From: a bacterium
GTDB lineage: Bacteria > Patescibacteriota > Andersenbacteria > UBA10190
Length of the DNA stretch: 22,467 nt
Direction of reading: 5' to 3'
Assembly: GCA_002686445.1 (NCBI GenBank)
Contig: NZCO01000040.1
Span: 1 to 22,467 of the forward strand
Positions 22,457-22,467 of the stretch are shown one piece after another. The stretch's first letter is position 1; the number at the start of each line of letters is the position of its first letter. Under the pieces are notes generated by a model, which was not told the origin of the DNA, made no database searches, and saw nothing but the letters and a program-made list of their open reading frames with translations. The position numbers and the translations under genes were made by a program.

Positions 22457-22467
22457 CTGCCCGCCGC

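Overview
The window most likely comes from a member of the Candidate Phyla Radiation (Patescibacteria). This is an inference from gene content: an archaeal-type bifunctional phosphoglucose/phosphomannose isomerase, a membrane-anchored family-5 solute-binding protein next to secG, a DUF4870/Tic20-like protein, a Pol-beta-type nucleotidyltransferase next to a GT-C glycosyltransferase, single-copy groES/groEL under CIRCE, and compact spacing with many intrinsic terminators. No rRNA gene is present, so the phylum cannot be fixed from this window.

Left end (1-2710, minus strand): two tandem paralogous extracellular-type proteins, the first cut by the window edge. Each has a basic N-terminus with a planctomycete-like LEPRxLLS-type motif, dockerin-like Asp/Asn-rich repeats, and a shared C-terminal region. 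Each is preceded by a near-consensus promoter and a conserved leader.

2824-8970 (minus strand): a two-gene sugar-phosphate isomerase operon, then a run containing a solute-binding protein, a pseudopilin-like protein, secG and uvrC.

9039-15206 (plus strand): an unrecognised 141-aa gene, uvrA with a clear promoter, a GT-C glycosyltransferase, and a nucleotidyltransferase. uvrC and uvrA lie either side of the 141-aa gene.

15207-18390: a minus-strand two-TM protein diverges from the heat-shock operon groES-groEL. The operon carries a good CIRCE operator and a long 5' UTR hairpin, and is followed by a cluster of hairpins ending in a strong terminator.

18392-18710 (minus strand): the most unusual element. 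It is a tRNA-Cys(GCA)-like gene whose D-loop holds an insertion of roughly 128 nt that folds into its own closed multi-helix domain. It has its own promoter and intrinsic terminator, so it is probably transcribed as a separate stable RNA.

18766-22467: a DUF4870 protein, pyruvate kinase with a promoter that implies a leaderless mRNA, a 78-aa unknown gene with its own promoter and terminator, purC, and tRNA-Ser(UGA) with a terminator. No mobile element, CRISPR array or plasmid feature was seen. No stretch over about 300 nt lacks a gene or RNA.
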